This document shows positions 36,755 through 50,748 of a stretch of 64,000 nucleotides of DNA, piece by piece. The position numbers and the translations under genes are program-made. The notes beneath the pieces were generated by a model. The model was not told the DNA's origin. It worked only from the letters and a program-made list of their open reading frames with translations, and did not search any database. This DNA comes from Methanobrevibacter arboriphilus JCM 13429 = DSM 1125 (GTDB taxonomy: Archaea; Methanobacteriota; Methanobacteria; Methanobacteriales; Methanobacteriaceae): assembly GCF_002072215.1 (NCBI RefSeq), contig NZ_JXMW01000028.1, positions 1 through 64,000 on the forward strand, in the 5' to 3' direction. How positions within the stretch are numbered: position 1 is the stretch's first letter; each line of letters opens with the position of its first letter.

Positions 36755-36837
36755 AAATATAAGATGATTATTGTTTTAAATATATTATTTTAAATTAAAT
36801 TATTGTTATTTTATCAGTAAAATAATTATTATTTTAA

Positions 36838-37479
36838 TTATAAATAATCATATTCTTTTTTTAATATTGTTGCTGATTTTTTAGGGTCTATACTATTCAT
36901 AATAGCAGAAACAACAGAAATTCCTTTAATATTTGTTTCTTTTAAGGAATTAATGTTATTTTCGTTTAATCCTCCAATGGCAACTACTGGAATATTAACT
37001 TTATTTATAATCTCTTTAAGATAGTTTATATCTATACATTCTGCTTCTTTTGTATCAGTTGGAAATATAGCTCCACTTCCAATATAATCTGCTCCATACT
37101 TTTCAGCGGTCAATGCATCTGAAATTGTAGCTGCAGATACTCCCAATATTTTATCTTCTCCAACCAGTTTTCTAGCTATATTTGCAGGCATATCACTTTG
37201 GCCTATATGAACTCCATCTGCATCTATAGCTAATGCAATATCTATTCTATCATTTATTATTAGTGGAATATTATATCTGGAAGTTAAATTTTTAAGTTTT
37301 AAAGCTATATCATAAAATTTTCCAGTAGGAGTATCTTTTTCTCTCAACTGAACAATTGTAACTCCTCCTAAAATACCTTCTTCGACAATTTTTAAAAATT
37401 CTTCATCTTTTTTATTATTTCTGTCTGTAACAAGATACAATGAGTAGTTAGGCTTATTTGCATATTCGAGCTTATCCAT
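36838..37479 (-). CDS. thiE: Thiamine-phosphate synthase
   Basis: Couples the thiazole and pyrimidine phosphates to thiamine phosphate. The 213-residue TIM barrel has YSLYLVTDRN, VTIVQLREKDTPTG, INDRIDIALAIDADGVHIGQ, GSGAIFPTDTKEAE and VAIGGLNENN. I start it at ATG 37479 with AGGTGGA four bases upstream; the GTG at 37488 overlaps that site. thiM lies upstream on the same strand (120-bp gap). Confidence 0.94.
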   Translation of the reverse strand: MDKLEYANKPNYSLYLVTDRNNKKDEEFLKIVEEGILGGVTIVQLREKDTPTGKFYDIALKLKNLTSRYNIPLIINDRIDIALAIDADGVHIGQSDMPANIARKLVGEDKILGVSAATISDALTAEKYGADYIGSGAIFPTDTKEAECIDINYLKEIINKVNIPVVAIGGLNENNINSLKETNIKGISVVSAIMNSIDPKKSATILKKEYDYL

Positions 37480-37599
37480 TCTTTCCACCTATAACTAGCT
37501 AAATATTTTATAAATTTTTTAGTTCAGTATTTTATAGTTTTATATTATTTTATATAGTTTTATATAATTCATATAAGCTTTGTTCTAATTCATATAGCT

Positions 37600-38481
37600 T
37601 TATTCTAATTTATATAATCTTATTTTTTCTTCAATTGTTTGTTCATCTATCTTATACAAATAATCAACTAACTTTGATCTGAAAGTTCCAGTTCCAGAAT
37701 TTTCTTTTTTAACTTCCTGACCTGCTATTTCACCAGCTATTCCCATAATTGTTGTACCTGCTAGTCCTCCAATAAAAGGGTCATTAACACCGCAAAATGC
37801 CCCAATAATCGAAGTTAACATACATCCACTTCCAGTTATTTTTGGCATTATTGGGTCTCCATTTTCACAAGCATAAGTAGTAGTTCCATTGGAAATTATG
37901 TCTATAGCTCCACTAGCTATAATAATAATATTTAATTTTTTTGCTAATGCTTTTACAATTGTTCCATTATCATTTAGATTTGCTTTTGTTATTTCATCAT
38001 CTTCTGAAACATCTACTCCCTTACTCTTAGCTTTATTTAGTGATAATATTTCATCTAATTCTACTAATCTTGCTATAGCTTTTATTTCAGACATGTTTCC
38101 TCTAATAACACCTATTTTAGATTCATTAATCAATTTAAGAACAAGATTATTTCTAAGTTCAGTTACACCTACAGCCACAGGATCTAAAACAACAGGAGTA
38201 TTAGTTTCCATTCCATGCTTACTTCCAATTATCATAGCTTCTATTTGGCTTTGACTCATTTTTCCTATATTTATAACTAATGTATCTGCTATTTCAACAA
38301 ATTCTTCAACTTCTTCAGGATCATCTGCCATCATAGGTGATCCTCCAATAGCTAAAACAGCATTTGCACAATCATTAATTGTAACATAATTTGTTATACA
38401 ATGTGTAAGTGGAATATTATTTTTTACATTCTCCAATGCTTGTATAATATCTTTTATAATTTTAGAATTAGCTTTAATCAT
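37600..38481 (-). CDS. thiM: Hydroxyethylthiazole kinase
   Basis: Phosphorylates salvaged thiazole alcohol for ThiE. The 293-residue ribokinase-like protein has PLTHCITNYVTINDCANAVL, AIGGSPMMADDPEEVEEF, VVLDPVAVGVTELR and ITGSGCMLTSIIGAFCGV. The loop around residues 140-165 (LNKAKSKGVDVSEDDEITKA) and a C-terminal helix give it slightly more than the usual length. ATG 38481 follows GTGATAAA. No thi-box riboswitch was seen upstream. Confidence 0.94.
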   Translation of the reverse strand: MIKANSKIIKDIIQALENVKNNIPLTHCITNYVTINDCANAVLAIGGSPMMADDPEEVEEFVEIADTLVINIGKMSQSQIEAMIIGSKHGMETNTPVVLDPVAVGVTELRNNLVLKLINESKIGVIRGNMSEIKAIARLVELDEILSLNKAKSKGVDVSEDDEITKANLNDNGTIVKALAKKLNIIIIASGAIDIISNGTTTYACENGDPIMPKITGSGCMLTSIIGAFCGVNDPFIGGLAGTTIMGIAGEIAGQEVKKENSGTGTFRSKLVDYLYKIDEQTIEEKIRLYKLE

Positions 38482-39610
<1,129 letters not shown>

Positions 39611-39614
39611 AATG

Positions 39615-39688
<74 letters not shown>

Positions 39689-39798
39689 TTTTATATTAAA
39701 GCATTAAAATTCAAATTAAATATAGAAATTCAAATTTAATACTAATTAATAATTAAGACAATTGCGTTATTTTATTTGAAATTTATATAAAACCATAA

Positions 39799-39836
39799 GC
39801 TTTATATATAAGTAATTTTATAACTATAATGTGTTG
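39799..39836 (+). promoter_or_regulatory. Promoter-like TATA plus initiator with no nearby gene
   Basis: GCTTTATATATAAG then ACTATAATGTGTTG. It repeats the layout of the tRNA-Pro promoter at 39412-39456 but is about 200 bp from tRNA-Asp. It could serve a long tRNA-Asp precursor or an unrecognised RNA. Confidence 0.35.
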
Positions 39837-39977
39837 ATTGTATTCATTAAAGATTATATTAATTTAATTTATTATAAATATATAAAATTTATAATGTATA
39901 ATTAAATTCATGAATTAATTTTTAGTAATTATAATTGATTTTAATAAAATTTAGTTCTTTAACTTGTTATTATAGTT

Positions 39978-39990
39978 AAACATTTATATA
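39978..39990 (+). promoter_or_regulatory. TATA box, probable tRNA-Asp promoter
   Basis: AAACATTTATATA, with the box centred about 48 bp upstream of tRNA-Asp. Start near 40013 would give a 20-nt leader. Confidence 0.4.
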
Positions 39991-40033
39991 GTATTAAATA
40001 TTATATAATAATTAGTATAATAAATTTAAATCC

Positions 40034-40106
<73 letters not shown>

Positions 40107-40270
40107 TTTAAATATATATTTAAAGTATTAAATTAAAATACGTTGTATATATTTAGTATATTTGAGATAGTATGTGGATAAATAATTATTGGTTCATTGT
40201 TACCAACTTTTAATTGCTACTAGTTTGATTTACTAGTTTAATTGTTATTAAATTATATTGCACATATTTG

Positions 40271-40288
40271 AGAAAGTATATTTAAATA
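40271..40288 (+). promoter_or_regulatory. Promoter of tRNA-Lys and probably rpoH
   Basis: AGAAAG (BRE-like) followed by TATATTTAAATA at 40277-40288, centred about 28 bp before the tRNA-Lys 5' end, the standard archaeal spacing. Confidence 0.55.
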
Positions 40289-40308
40289 TAAATTGTTTGT
40301 ATTCAATC

Positions 40309-40393
<85 letters not shown>

Positions 40394-40425
40394 ATATTTA
40401 AATTTTCTTATCCGGAGGAAATATT

Positions 40426-40656
40426 GTGAGTAAAGATATTTTAAAGCATGAACTTGTTCCAAGTCATGCTGTTTTATCTAAATCAGAAATAGAAAAAATT
40501 TTTAAAGATCTAGATTTTGAAATAGAGCATCTTCCTAAAATTAAGATTAATGATCCTGTTGTTAAATCTATTGATGCTAAAAAAGGAGATATTTTAGAAA
40601 TTACACGTGATAGTCCTACTGCTGGAACTTTTATTACTTATAGATTAGTTGACTAG
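40426..40656 (+). CDS. rpoH: RNA polymerase subunit H (Rpb5 C-terminal domain homologue)
   Basis: A 76-residue subunit, the normal archaeal length, matching subunit H: HELVPSHAVLSKSEIEKIF, LPKIKINDPVVKSI and GDILEITRDSPTAGTFITYR. GTG at 40426 follows CGGAGGAA at 40413-40420. In archaea this gene leads the polymerase operon rpoH-rpoB-rpoA. Here the following rpoB2 is 1.09 kb away. It starts 42 bp after tRNA-Lys and has a ribosome site, so it may be co-transcribed with the tRNA. Confidence 0.95.
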   Translation: MSKDILKHELVPSHAVLSKSEIEKIFKDLDFEIEHLPKIKINDPVVKSIDAKKGDILEITRDSPTAGTFITYRLVD

Positions 40657-41746
40657 TTACATTAGGTAGCTTTACCATTAGGCAGCTTTAATCACATTAG
40701 TTTAATATATTAAGCGCTGTAATCAAATAATTTGGATTAATATTAATTCATTATAACTTTTATAATAATTTTATAATATTATATTTTTATATATTATCAG
40801 AAAAATATAATATATAGCTAAATATATAATATATAACATATAATAATATAATGATAAAATTCTAATATATGATGAAAATTATAATAAATAGCTTTTATTA
40901 TAAGATAATTTTTTTATTATAAAATAATTAATTCGGTTATTGTTGGTTAAGTACTGTTTAATGAAATTTAAGAATTGTTATTAGTAATTATTATATCTTA
41001 TTAATTTGTATATATTTTCTATATATAAATTAATATTTTTTATAATTATATATTGATAATACATATAAATACGATAATACATATAAATACATTATGGTTA
41101 TACATTTATGGGAATCTAATATATCATTTGGCAATATTTATTAAATTCTATGTTTTTTATTTTACTGAATTTGATATCGTAAATTGATATCTGAACTTGT
41201 GAATAATAGCTATTAAAGCTATTTTATATATGTGATATATGACTTGATAAATTACTAATCTGCTAAAAAATTTGAACTGAAAATATATTTAATTAGTCAT
41301 ATTCAAATATTTATAATATCATCTAATTAGCTGTATTATAATATTATAAAGTCTATTATTTGAATAAAATGGCTTTTTGAGTTTTGTTTTTTGTTTAATA
41401 TATTATTCATGATTTATATTACTATGGTCACATAATTTATATTATTTCATAATTTACATTTAATAATTTACATTTATATAATTAATATTAATATAAGCAT
41501 TATATAATATGAACATTATATAATTATTATATAATAATATCATATTAATATTGCATGATTTAATATAATCTTTCATATTAATATTGTATAATTTAATATA
41601 TTCTAATATAATTTAATATAATTAATTATATTTTAATATATTCTAATATATTCTAATATAGCTTAATATATTCTAATATTAACTTAATATATTTAATAAT
41701 AATACTTTAACATACTTTAATATAGACTTTATTTTGGAGGAAGTCC
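40657..41746. other. 1.1-kb AT-rich spacer between rpoH and rpoB2
   Basis: No gene seen in six frames. Contains a 16-bp direct repeat (ACATTAGGTAGCTTTA and CCATTAGGCAGCTTTA, 40659-40690) and a TAATATATTC-type array (about 41580-41700) just before rpoB2. The gap is unexpected because these genes normally adjoin. Confidence 0.6.
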
Positions 41747-43288
41747 ATGAAAAATAATACATGGGGATTGGTAGACGCATTTTTTGATAAATATGATTTG
41801 GTTGATCATCACATTAAATCATATAATGACTTTGTAAATAACCGTATACAAAATATTATTGATATAACTGAGCCTATTACTCTTGAACAAGGAGAATATA
41901 TACTTAGGACTGGTAAAATTGAGATTCAAAAACCATTTACTAAAGAAGCTGATGGTTCTAAGAGTTTAATTTATCCTACTGAAGCAAGGCTTAGAAATTT
42001 AACTTATTCTGCACATATGTATTTAGAGATGGCATTGGATCATGGGGAAGAGGAAAATCCACTTGAAAAAGTTTATATTGGAGAACTTCCCTTAATGTTG
42101 AAATCTGATGTTTGTCATTTAAGTGGTCTTGATAAAGATGAACTTTTAGCTAAAGGTGAAGATCCACAAGATCCTGGTGGATATTTCATTGTTAATGGTT
42201 CTGAAAGAGCTGTTGTTACTATGGAAGAAATAGCTCCAAATAAAATAATATTAGAACGCCTTGGTGAAATTGAAGATAGGCGTGCTAAAGCTATTGTTAC
42301 TTCTATTAAAAGTGGTTTTAGAGCAAGAATTTCTCTTGAATATAGAAAACCAAGAAAAAGTGGAGTATTTTTAAGAATATCCTTCCCATATGTTCCTGGT
42401 GAAATTCCTCTTGTAATATTGCTTAGAGCATTGGGTCTTTCTACTGATGAAGAAATTATCACTGCTATCTCTGATGATTTTAATTTCCAAATGGTTGTAG
42501 CTGATGATATACAAGTTTCAGAAGCAGCATTAAAACTCGATTCAAAAGAAATGGAAAGTCTTAATAAGGAAGAGAGAGAAGAATATCTTCAAAAGGCAGC
42601 TATTAAATATATTGGTAATCGTGTTGCAAAAGGCATGACTGAAGAATATCGTATTAAACGTGCTGAAGATGTTATTGATAGGTATTTGCTTCCACACATG
42701 GGTGTAGAAGGAGATAGGAGAGGAAGTAAAGCTATTTATCTTGCTGAAATGTGTGAAATGTTACTTCAAGTAATATATGAAATGAGAGAACCTCATGATA
42801 AGGATCATTATACTAATAAAAGACTTCGTGTTTCTGGTGATTTGATGGAAGATTTATTCCGTGTTGCATTTACAAGTCTTACAAGAGATATGAGTTATCA
42901 GCTTGAAAGAAGTATTTCTCGTGGTAAAGAGCCTTCAATTAGACAAGCTGTAAGGTCTGATGTTTTGACTGAAAATATTAAACATGCTATTGCTACTGGT
43001 AATTGGGTTGGTGGAAGAGCTGGTGTAAGTCAGCTACTTGATAGAACTAGTTACATGGGAACACTTTCACATCTTAGAAGGGTTGTTTCTCCATTAAGTA
43101 GAAGTCAACCTCATTTTGAAGCTAGGGATTTACATCCAACTCAATTTGGTAAAATTTGCCCTAATGAAACTCCTGAAGGTCCTAATTGTGGGTTAGTAAA
43201 AAATTTAGCTTTGATGTGTAAAATTTCTGAGGGTTCAGATCCTGAAGATATTAAAACAGCAATTAGAGAAATGGGCATTTTGGAGTAA
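41747..43288 (+). CDS. rpoB2: RNA polymerase subunit B'' (N-terminal half of the beta homologue)
   Basis: The N-terminal half of the split archaeal second-largest subunit (513 residues), covering the protrusion, lobe and fork regions. Conserved phrases are DPGGYFIVNGSERAVVTMEE, GRAGVSQLLDRTSYMGTLSH and, at the end, KICPNETPEGPNCGLVKNLA. The rest is encoded by rpoB1 after 183 bp. The split B gene is usual in Methanobacteriales. ATG 41747 follows GGAGGAAG. Confidence 0.96.
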   Translation: MKNNTWGLVDAFFDKYDLVDHHIKSYNDFVNNRIQNIIDITEPITLEQGEYILRTGKIEIQKPFTKEADGSKSLIYPTEARLRNLTYSAHMYLEMALDHGEEENPLEKVYIGELPLMLKSDVCHLSGLDKDELLAKGEDPQDPGGYFIVNGSERAVVTMEEIAPNKIILERLGEIEDRRAKAIVTSIKSGFRARISLEYRKPRKSGVFLRISFPYVPGEIPLVILLRALGLSTDEEIITAISDDFNFQMVVADDIQVSEAALKLDSKEMESLNKEEREEYLQKAAIKYIGNRVAKGMTEEYRIKRAEDVIDRYLLPHMGVEGDRRGSKAIYLAEMCEMLLQVIYEMREPHDKDHYTNKRLRVSGDLMEDLFRVAFTSLTRDMSYQLERSISRGKEPSIRQAVRSDVLTENIKHAIATGNWVGGRAGVSQLLDRTSYMGTLSHLRRVVSPLSRSQPHFEARDLHPTQFGKICPNETPEGPNCGLVKNLALMCKISEGSDPEDIKTAIREMGILE

Positions 43289-43471
43289 AAATTAAAATTA
43301 TAAAATAAATTATTATAATTATTATTAACTATTCATAATTAATTATTATAATTAATCATTAACTAGTAATTATTAAATATTAATTATTAAATATTAATCA
43401 TTAAATATTAATTATTGATTATTATTTATTCATGATGTAAATGTTACTTAATTTTTTATTGGAGGAGTTAG
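43289..43471. repeat. Degenerate ATTATTAAATATTA tandem repeat between rpoB2 and rpoB1
   Basis: Three to four 14-bp copies of ATTATTAAATATTA-type sequence occupy about 43365-43420. The whole 183-bp spacer is AT-rich. It breaks the usual tight packing of these operon genes. Confidence 0.6.
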
Positions 43472-45283
<1,812 letters not shown>

Positions 45284-45474
45284 TTATGAAATTATTATAA
45301 AATTATTATAAAATTATTATATAGTTATTATAAAATTATTATAAAGTTTATATAAATTTGTCATTATATTAGAATTTTATAATATTAGATTTTATGATGT
45401 TATTAGAATTATGATGAATATGGAAATTATGAATATTATTATAATTAATTAGGAATTATTAAGGAGCCAATATT
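45284..45474. other. AT-rich spacer between rpoB1 and rpoA1
   Basis: Contains the 11-bp tandem array at 45289-45343. No gene. This is again an opened-up operon junction. Confidence 0.5.
45289..45343. repeat. 11-bp tandem repeat, 5 copies
   Basis: AAATTATTATA three times, then TAGTTATTATA, then AAATTATTATA, all in exact 11-bp register, directly after the rpoB1 stop. Confidence 0.88.
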
Positions 45475-48075
45475 TTGAAAGGAATAATAAAACAGATTTC
45501 TCAAATTAACTTTGGGCTTATGTCTCCAGATGATATTAGAAAAATGTCTGTTACTAAGATTGAAACTCCAGATACCTATGATGAAGATGGATATCCTATT
45601 GAAAATGGATTAATGGATCCTCATTTAGGAGTTATTGACCCAAGTTTAAGATGTCGTGCTTGTGGTGCTAAAGGAGGAGAATGTCAGGGACATTTTGGTA
45701 GTATAGATCTAGCAAGACCTGTAATTCATGTAGGTTTTGGTGATACCATTCACAAAATCTTAAGATCTACATGTAACTCTTGTGGCCGTATACTTTTAAC
45801 AGATACTGAAATTGAGGATTATAGAGCAAAAATTGATGCTTTGAAGAAAAATGATGAAAGTATTAATGATATTGTTAAAGAGATTTATGTTACAGCTAGA
45901 AGAGATAAATGTCCTCATTGTGATGAAGAACAAGAAGATATTAAAATTGATAAGCCAATTTCAATAATTGAAGGAGATTACAAGTTAACTCCTAGTGAAG
46001 TAAGGGAAAAATTGGAAAAAATCACTGATTCTGATGCTTATATTTTAGGAGTTAACCCAGAAGTTGCTAGGCCAGAATGGATGGTTTTAACTGTTTTACC
46101 TGTTCCTCCTGTTACAGTAAGGCCTTCTATTACTTTAGAAACTGGAGAACGTTCTGAAGATGATTTAACTCATAAACTTGTTGACATTCTAAGAATTAAT
46201 CAAAGATTAGTTGAAAATATGGAAGCTGGAGCTCCTCAGCTAATTGTAGAAGATCTTTGGGAATTATTACAATATCATGTTACTACTTATTTTGATAATG
46301 AGGCATCTGGTGTTCCTCCAGCTAGGCATAGGTCTGGAAGACCACTTAAAACATTAGCTCAGAGACTTAAAGGGAAAGAAGGTAGGTTTAGAAGTAATCT
46401 TTCAGGTAAAAGGGTTAATTTCTCTGCACGTACTGTAATTTCTCCAGACCCTAATATTAGTATTAATGAGGTTGGTGTTCCTGAGATGATAGCTAAGGAA
46501 GTTACAGTTCCTGTTCATGTTAATGATTGGAATATTAAACAAATGAAAGAACATATTAATAATGGTCCTAAGGTTCATCCAGGTGCTAATTATGTTATTA
46601 GACTTGATGGTAGGAAAATAAGAGTTTTAGATGAAACAAAAGAAGCAATACTTGAAATGTTAGAACCTGGTTTTATTGTAGAACGTCATTTAAAAGATGG
46701 AGATATTGTATTATTCAACCGTCAACCTTCTCTTCATAGAATGTCTATGATGGCTCATGAAGTTAAAGTTCTACCATATAAAACATTTAGACTTAATTTA
46801 TGTGTATGTCCTCCATATAATGCAGATTTTGATGGAGACGAAATGAATATGCATGTTTTCCAGACTGACGAATCAAGAGCTGAAGCTAAATCTCTTATGA
46901 GAGTTCAAGAACATATATTATCTCCTAGATTTGGTGGACCAATTATTGGAGCTATTCACGATCATATTTCTGGAGCATATTTACTTACAAGGACTGGTTC
47001 AAATTTCACTGAAGAACAAGCTTTCCAAATTATTAGAAAAGCTAAACTTCCAATTCCTAAAAGGAAACACCGGGACTGGACTGGAAAAGAAATATTTAGT
47101 TTATTACTTCCAGAAAATCTTAATATGCAGTATAAAGCAGAAATTTGTAAAAAATGTGACGAATGTATGCTAAAAGAATGTGAATATGATGCTTATGTTG
47201 TTATTGAAGATGGAGAACTTGTCTCTGGTGCTATGGATGAAAAAGCTTATGGTTCTTTCTCTGGTAAAATATTAGATACTATAATGAAGGAATACGGTTC
47301 TAATGAAGCAAGAAAGTTCCTTGATGCATCTACAGATCTTGCTATTTCTGGTATTATGAAAGTAGGTATTACTACAAGTACTAATGATGAGGAAATCCCA
47401 GATGAAGCTAAAGAAAGAATTGAAGCTCATCTTTATAGTGCTGAAGAAAGGGTAGATAAATTAGTAGAAGCTTATGAAAATGATGAACTTGAAGCATTAC
47501 CTGGAAGAAGCTTAGAGGAAACTCTTGAAATGAAAATCATGCAAGTTCTTGGTGAAGCAAGGGATAAGTCTGGCGAAATCGCTGAAAGTTACTTTGGAAT
47601 GGATAACCATTCTGTTATAATGGCTACTACTGGTGCTAGAGCTTCCATGCTTAACTTAACTCAGATAACTGCTTGTGTTGGTCAGCAATCTGTTCGTGGG
47701 GGTCGTATTGATAGAGGTTATATCGAAAGGACTTTACCTCATTTTAGAAAGAATGAACTTGGTGCAAAAGCAAGAGGATTTGTTCATTCAAGTTATAAGG
47801 AAGGACTTGATCCAATTGAATTTTTCTTCCATGCAATGGGAGGAAGAGAAGGGTTAGTTGATACTGCTATTCGTACTGCACAAAGTGGATATATGCAAAG
47901 AAGACTTGTCAATGCTCTTCAAGACCTTAATGTAAGAGAAAGCGGTTTAGTCACTGATAATCGGGGAATGGTTATTCAAACAATGTTTGGTGAAGATGGT
48001 GTAGATCCTGCTAAAAGTGATTATGGTAAAGCTGCAGACTTAGATAAAATCATTGATGAAATGAGGGTTAAATAA
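45475..48075 (+). CDS. rpoA1: RNA polymerase subunit A' (N-terminal part of the beta-prime homologue)
   Basis: The N-terminal two thirds of the largest subunit (866 residues). The zinc site CRACGAKGGECQGHFG, the clamp, and the catalytic loop NADFDGDEMNMHV (three Asp that hold the active-site magnesium) are visible, as are FNRQPSLHRMSMMAHE and the bridge-helix sequence GYIERTLPHF. A second CxxC-type site (CKKCDECMLKEC) lies in the funnel region. TTG 45475 follows AAGGAG. rpoA2 continues after 39 bp. Confidence 0.97.
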   Translation: MKGIIKQISQINFGLMSPDDIRKMSVTKIETPDTYDEDGYPIENGLMDPHLGVIDPSLRCRACGAKGGECQGHFGSIDLARPVIHVGFGDTIHKILRSTCNSCGRILLTDTEIEDYRAKIDALKKNDESINDIVKEIYVTARRDKCPHCDEEQEDIKIDKPISIIEGDYKLTPSEVREKLEKITDSDAYILGVNPEVARPEWMVLTVLPVPPVTVRPSITLETGERSEDDLTHKLVDILRINQRLVENMEAGAPQLIVEDLWELLQYHVTTYFDNEASGVPPARHRSGRPLKTLAQRLKGKEGRFRSNLSGKRVNFSARTVISPDPNISINEVGVPEMIAKEVTVPVHVNDWNIKQMKEHINNGPKVHPGANYVIRLDGRKIRVLDETKEAILEMLEPGFIVERHLKDGDIVLFNRQPSLHRMSMMAHEVKVLPYKTFRLNLCVCPPYNADFDGDEMNMHVFQTDESRAEAKSLMRVQEHILSPRFGGPIIGAIHDHISGAYLLTRTGSNFTEEQAFQIIRKAKLPIPKRKHRDWTGKEIFSLLLPENLNMQYKAEICKKCDECMLKECEYDAYVVIEDGELVSGAMDEKAYGSFSGKILDTIMKEYGSNEARKFLDASTDLAISGIMKVGITTSTNDEEIPDEAKERIEAHLYSAEERVDKLVEAYENDELEALPGRSLEETLEMKIMQVLGEARDKSGEIAESYFGMDNHSVIMATTGARASMLNLTQITACVGQQSVRGGRIDRGYIERTLPHFRKNELGAKARGFVHSSYKEGLDPIEFFFHAMGGREGLVDTAIRTAQSGYMQRRLVNALQDLNVRESGLVTDNRGMVIQTMFGEDGVDPAKSDYGKAADLDKIIDEMRVK

Positions 48076-48105
48076 ATTAGCTATTATTTTATGAGTATTG
48101 ATTAG

Positions 48106-49287
<1,182 letters not shown>

Positions 49288-49302
49288 TGAAGGAGGCAGA
49301 TG

Positions 49303-49602
49303 ATGGACGTAGATAGAGGAATTAGAGTAGCAGTTGACACAGGTGATGTCACTTTAGGCTCTGAAAAATCAATTCAATCTTTGAAATTAGGTAAAGGACA
49401 ATTAGTAGTTGTTGCTCAAAATAGTCCTAATGAAATTTTAGAAGATGTAGAGTATTATTCAAAACTTTCAGAAATCCCAGTTCACACTTTCGAAGGAACT
49501 AGTGTTGAATTAGGTTCTGTTTGCGGTAAACCTTTTACTGTGGCTACATTAGTCATAAACGATCCAGGAGATTCTACTATATTAGAAATAATATCTAAGT
49601 AG
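49303..49602 (+). CDS. rpl30e: Ribosomal protein L30e
   Basis: A 99-residue protein of the L7Ae/L30e kink-turn-binding family: RGIRVAVDTGDVTLGSEKSI, KLGKGQLVVVAQNSPNEILE and VHTFEGTSVELGSVCGKPFT. In archaea this gene commonly sits between rpoA2 and nusA, as here. ATG 49303 is six bases after GGAGG; ATG 49300 (three bases after) is possible. Confidence 0.93.
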   Translation: MDVDRGIRVAVDTGDVTLGSEKSIQSLKLGKGQLVVVAQNSPNEILEDVEYYSKLSEIPVHTFEGTSVELGSVCGKPFTVATLVINDPGDSTILEIISK

Positions 49603-49614
49603 GGGTAGATTTTT

Positions 49615-50046
49615 GTGTCTATTAAATTTAATGCGAATGAAATAAGATACATAGCTCTATTTGAGAGTATGACTGGAGCAATGGTTAAAGACTGTATTAT
49701 TGATGAAGATAATGGCAAAGTTACTTTTGTTGTTAAAAATGGTGATATGGGTTTAGCTATTGGTAAAGGTGGAAGTACTGTTACTAAAGTTCAAAAGGCT
49801 GTTGATAAGGGTGTTGAAATAATTGAACATTCTGAAGACATGACTGAATTTATAAAGAATATAATGGCTCCTGCTGAACTTAAATCTATTAAGGTACTTC
49901 AAAAAGAAAATAAGGAAAAAGTAGCTACAGTAGTTGCTGATTCTACAAATAAGAGAATTGCCATTGGTAAAAATGGCCATAATATTGAAAGAGCTAAGTT
50001 GTTAGCTAAAAGACAGCACAATATTAGCAGCATCATTTTAAAATGA
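49615..50046 (+). CDS. nusA: Archaeal NusA-like transcription factor
   Basis: A 143-residue protein made of the two KH domains of NusA, without S1 or N-terminal domains, as in archaea: VVKNGDMGLAIGKGGSTVTK (KH1, GKGG loop) and NKRIAIGKNGHNIERAKL (KH2, GKNG). GTG 49615 follows GGGGTAGAT. The archaeal order rpl30e-nusA-rps12-rps7-EF2 is kept, but 1.0 kb of spacer follows here. The stop codon lies inside a perfect palindrome (see terminator at 50029). Confidence 0.93.
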   Translation: MSIKFNANEIRYIALFESMTGAMVKDCIIDEDNGKVTFVVKNGDMGLAIGKGGSTVTKVQKAVDKGVEIIEHSEDMTEFIKNIMAPAELKSIKVLQKENKEKVATVVADSTNKRIAIGKNGHNIERAKLLAKRQHNISSIILK

Positions 50047-50060
50047 TGCTTTCAATATTA
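50029..50060 (+). terminator. Hairpin overlapping the nusA stop
   Basis: AGCATCATTTT / AAAATGATGCT (50029-50050) is a perfect 22-base palindrome, with the nusA TGA stop at 50044-50046 inside it. T-rich sequence follows from 50051. It probably separates nusA transcription from rps12. The coding part (ASSIILK) is unaffected. Confidence 0.5.
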
Positions 50061-50210
50061 TTTTTATTATAATCCTGATTATAAAATTATTTTAATATTT
50101 AAAATAAATAACAAGTATTTATAAAAAATTTTATAAAAAAGACTATTATAAAAGATTATTAATAAAAATACTATTTATAAAAGATATTATTATAAAATAG
50201 TATTAATAAA

Positions 50211-50270
50211 GAATATGTTATTTAAGAATAAGCTATTTAAGAATAGATTATTTAAGAATAGTTTATCTAT
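50211..50270. repeat. 15-bp tandem repeat, 4 copies
   Basis: Units GAATATGTTATTTAA, GAATAAGCTATTTAA, GAATAGATTATTTAA, GAATAGTTTATCTAT in exact 15-bp register. Confidence 0.82.
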
Positions 50271-50474
50271 AAAAAATTATTTATAAGAAATAGAATATTT
50301 ATAAAGAATATATTATTTATAAAAAAATTACTTTTTGCAAAGAATTATGTTTATTATTATATTTATTATATTTAATAAATTGACAAATTATTGATAAAAT
50401 TATTAATAAATTCTAAAATAATTCACAAGATTTATAAAGGTTATAATTAATATATTTTTATAATAGATATGGTT

Positions 50475-50485
50475 AAAATATATAG
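50475..50485 (+). promoter_or_regulatory. TATA-like box upstream of the ncRNA candidate
   Basis: AAAATATATAG after GGTT. If used, it would start transcription near 50510, just before the run of hairpins. Confidence 0.3.
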
Positions 50486-50509
50486 TAATGAGTTAAATTT
50501 TTTCCATCT

Positions 50510-50687
50510 TAATATATCTTAAAAGACTAAAAAAATTTAGACTATAGCTATTGTGTGCCAAATTGCTATAGATCATACTTAATTACATATTAATTAAAAA
50601 ATCCATTTAGGATTTAACAGTATAACCTACTATATAGATAAATGTCATTGATATTTGATATACTTTAAGATTGAAATCTTATTTTTT
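50510..50687 (+). ncRNA. Candidate small RNA or structured leader (nusA-rps12 gap)
   Basis: Three inverted repeats follow a TATA-like box: CTATAGC (50542) with GCTATAG (50565); AAATCC - ATTTA - GGATTT (50599-50615); AAGATT - GA - AATCTT (50667-50680), the last followed by ATTTTTT, like a terminator. The stretch is richer in G and C than its flanks and has no open reading frame of note. No known RNA family is recognised. Boundaries are guesses. Confidence 0.25.
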
Positions 50688-50736
50688 AAATTCAATGTTT
50701 TTTAGACTGTAAGCTACTCATAGCTAACGGCATGGT

Positions 50737-50748
50737 TATTTATATATT
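50737..50748 (+). promoter_or_regulatory. TATA box, possible rps12 promoter
   Basis: TTATTTATATAT after GGCATGG, about 310 bp upstream of rps12. It would separate the ribosomal-protein/EF transcript from nusA. Confidence 0.35.

Noticed and set aside
40657-41746. Hidden gene in the rpoH-rpoB2 gap
   Set aside because: Checked for ribosome sites and protein-like sequence; only AT-rich repeats and short open stretches were found.
42115-42462. Minus-strand 115-residue frame inside rpoB2
   Set aside because: Opposite-strand shadow of a strongly conserved coding region.
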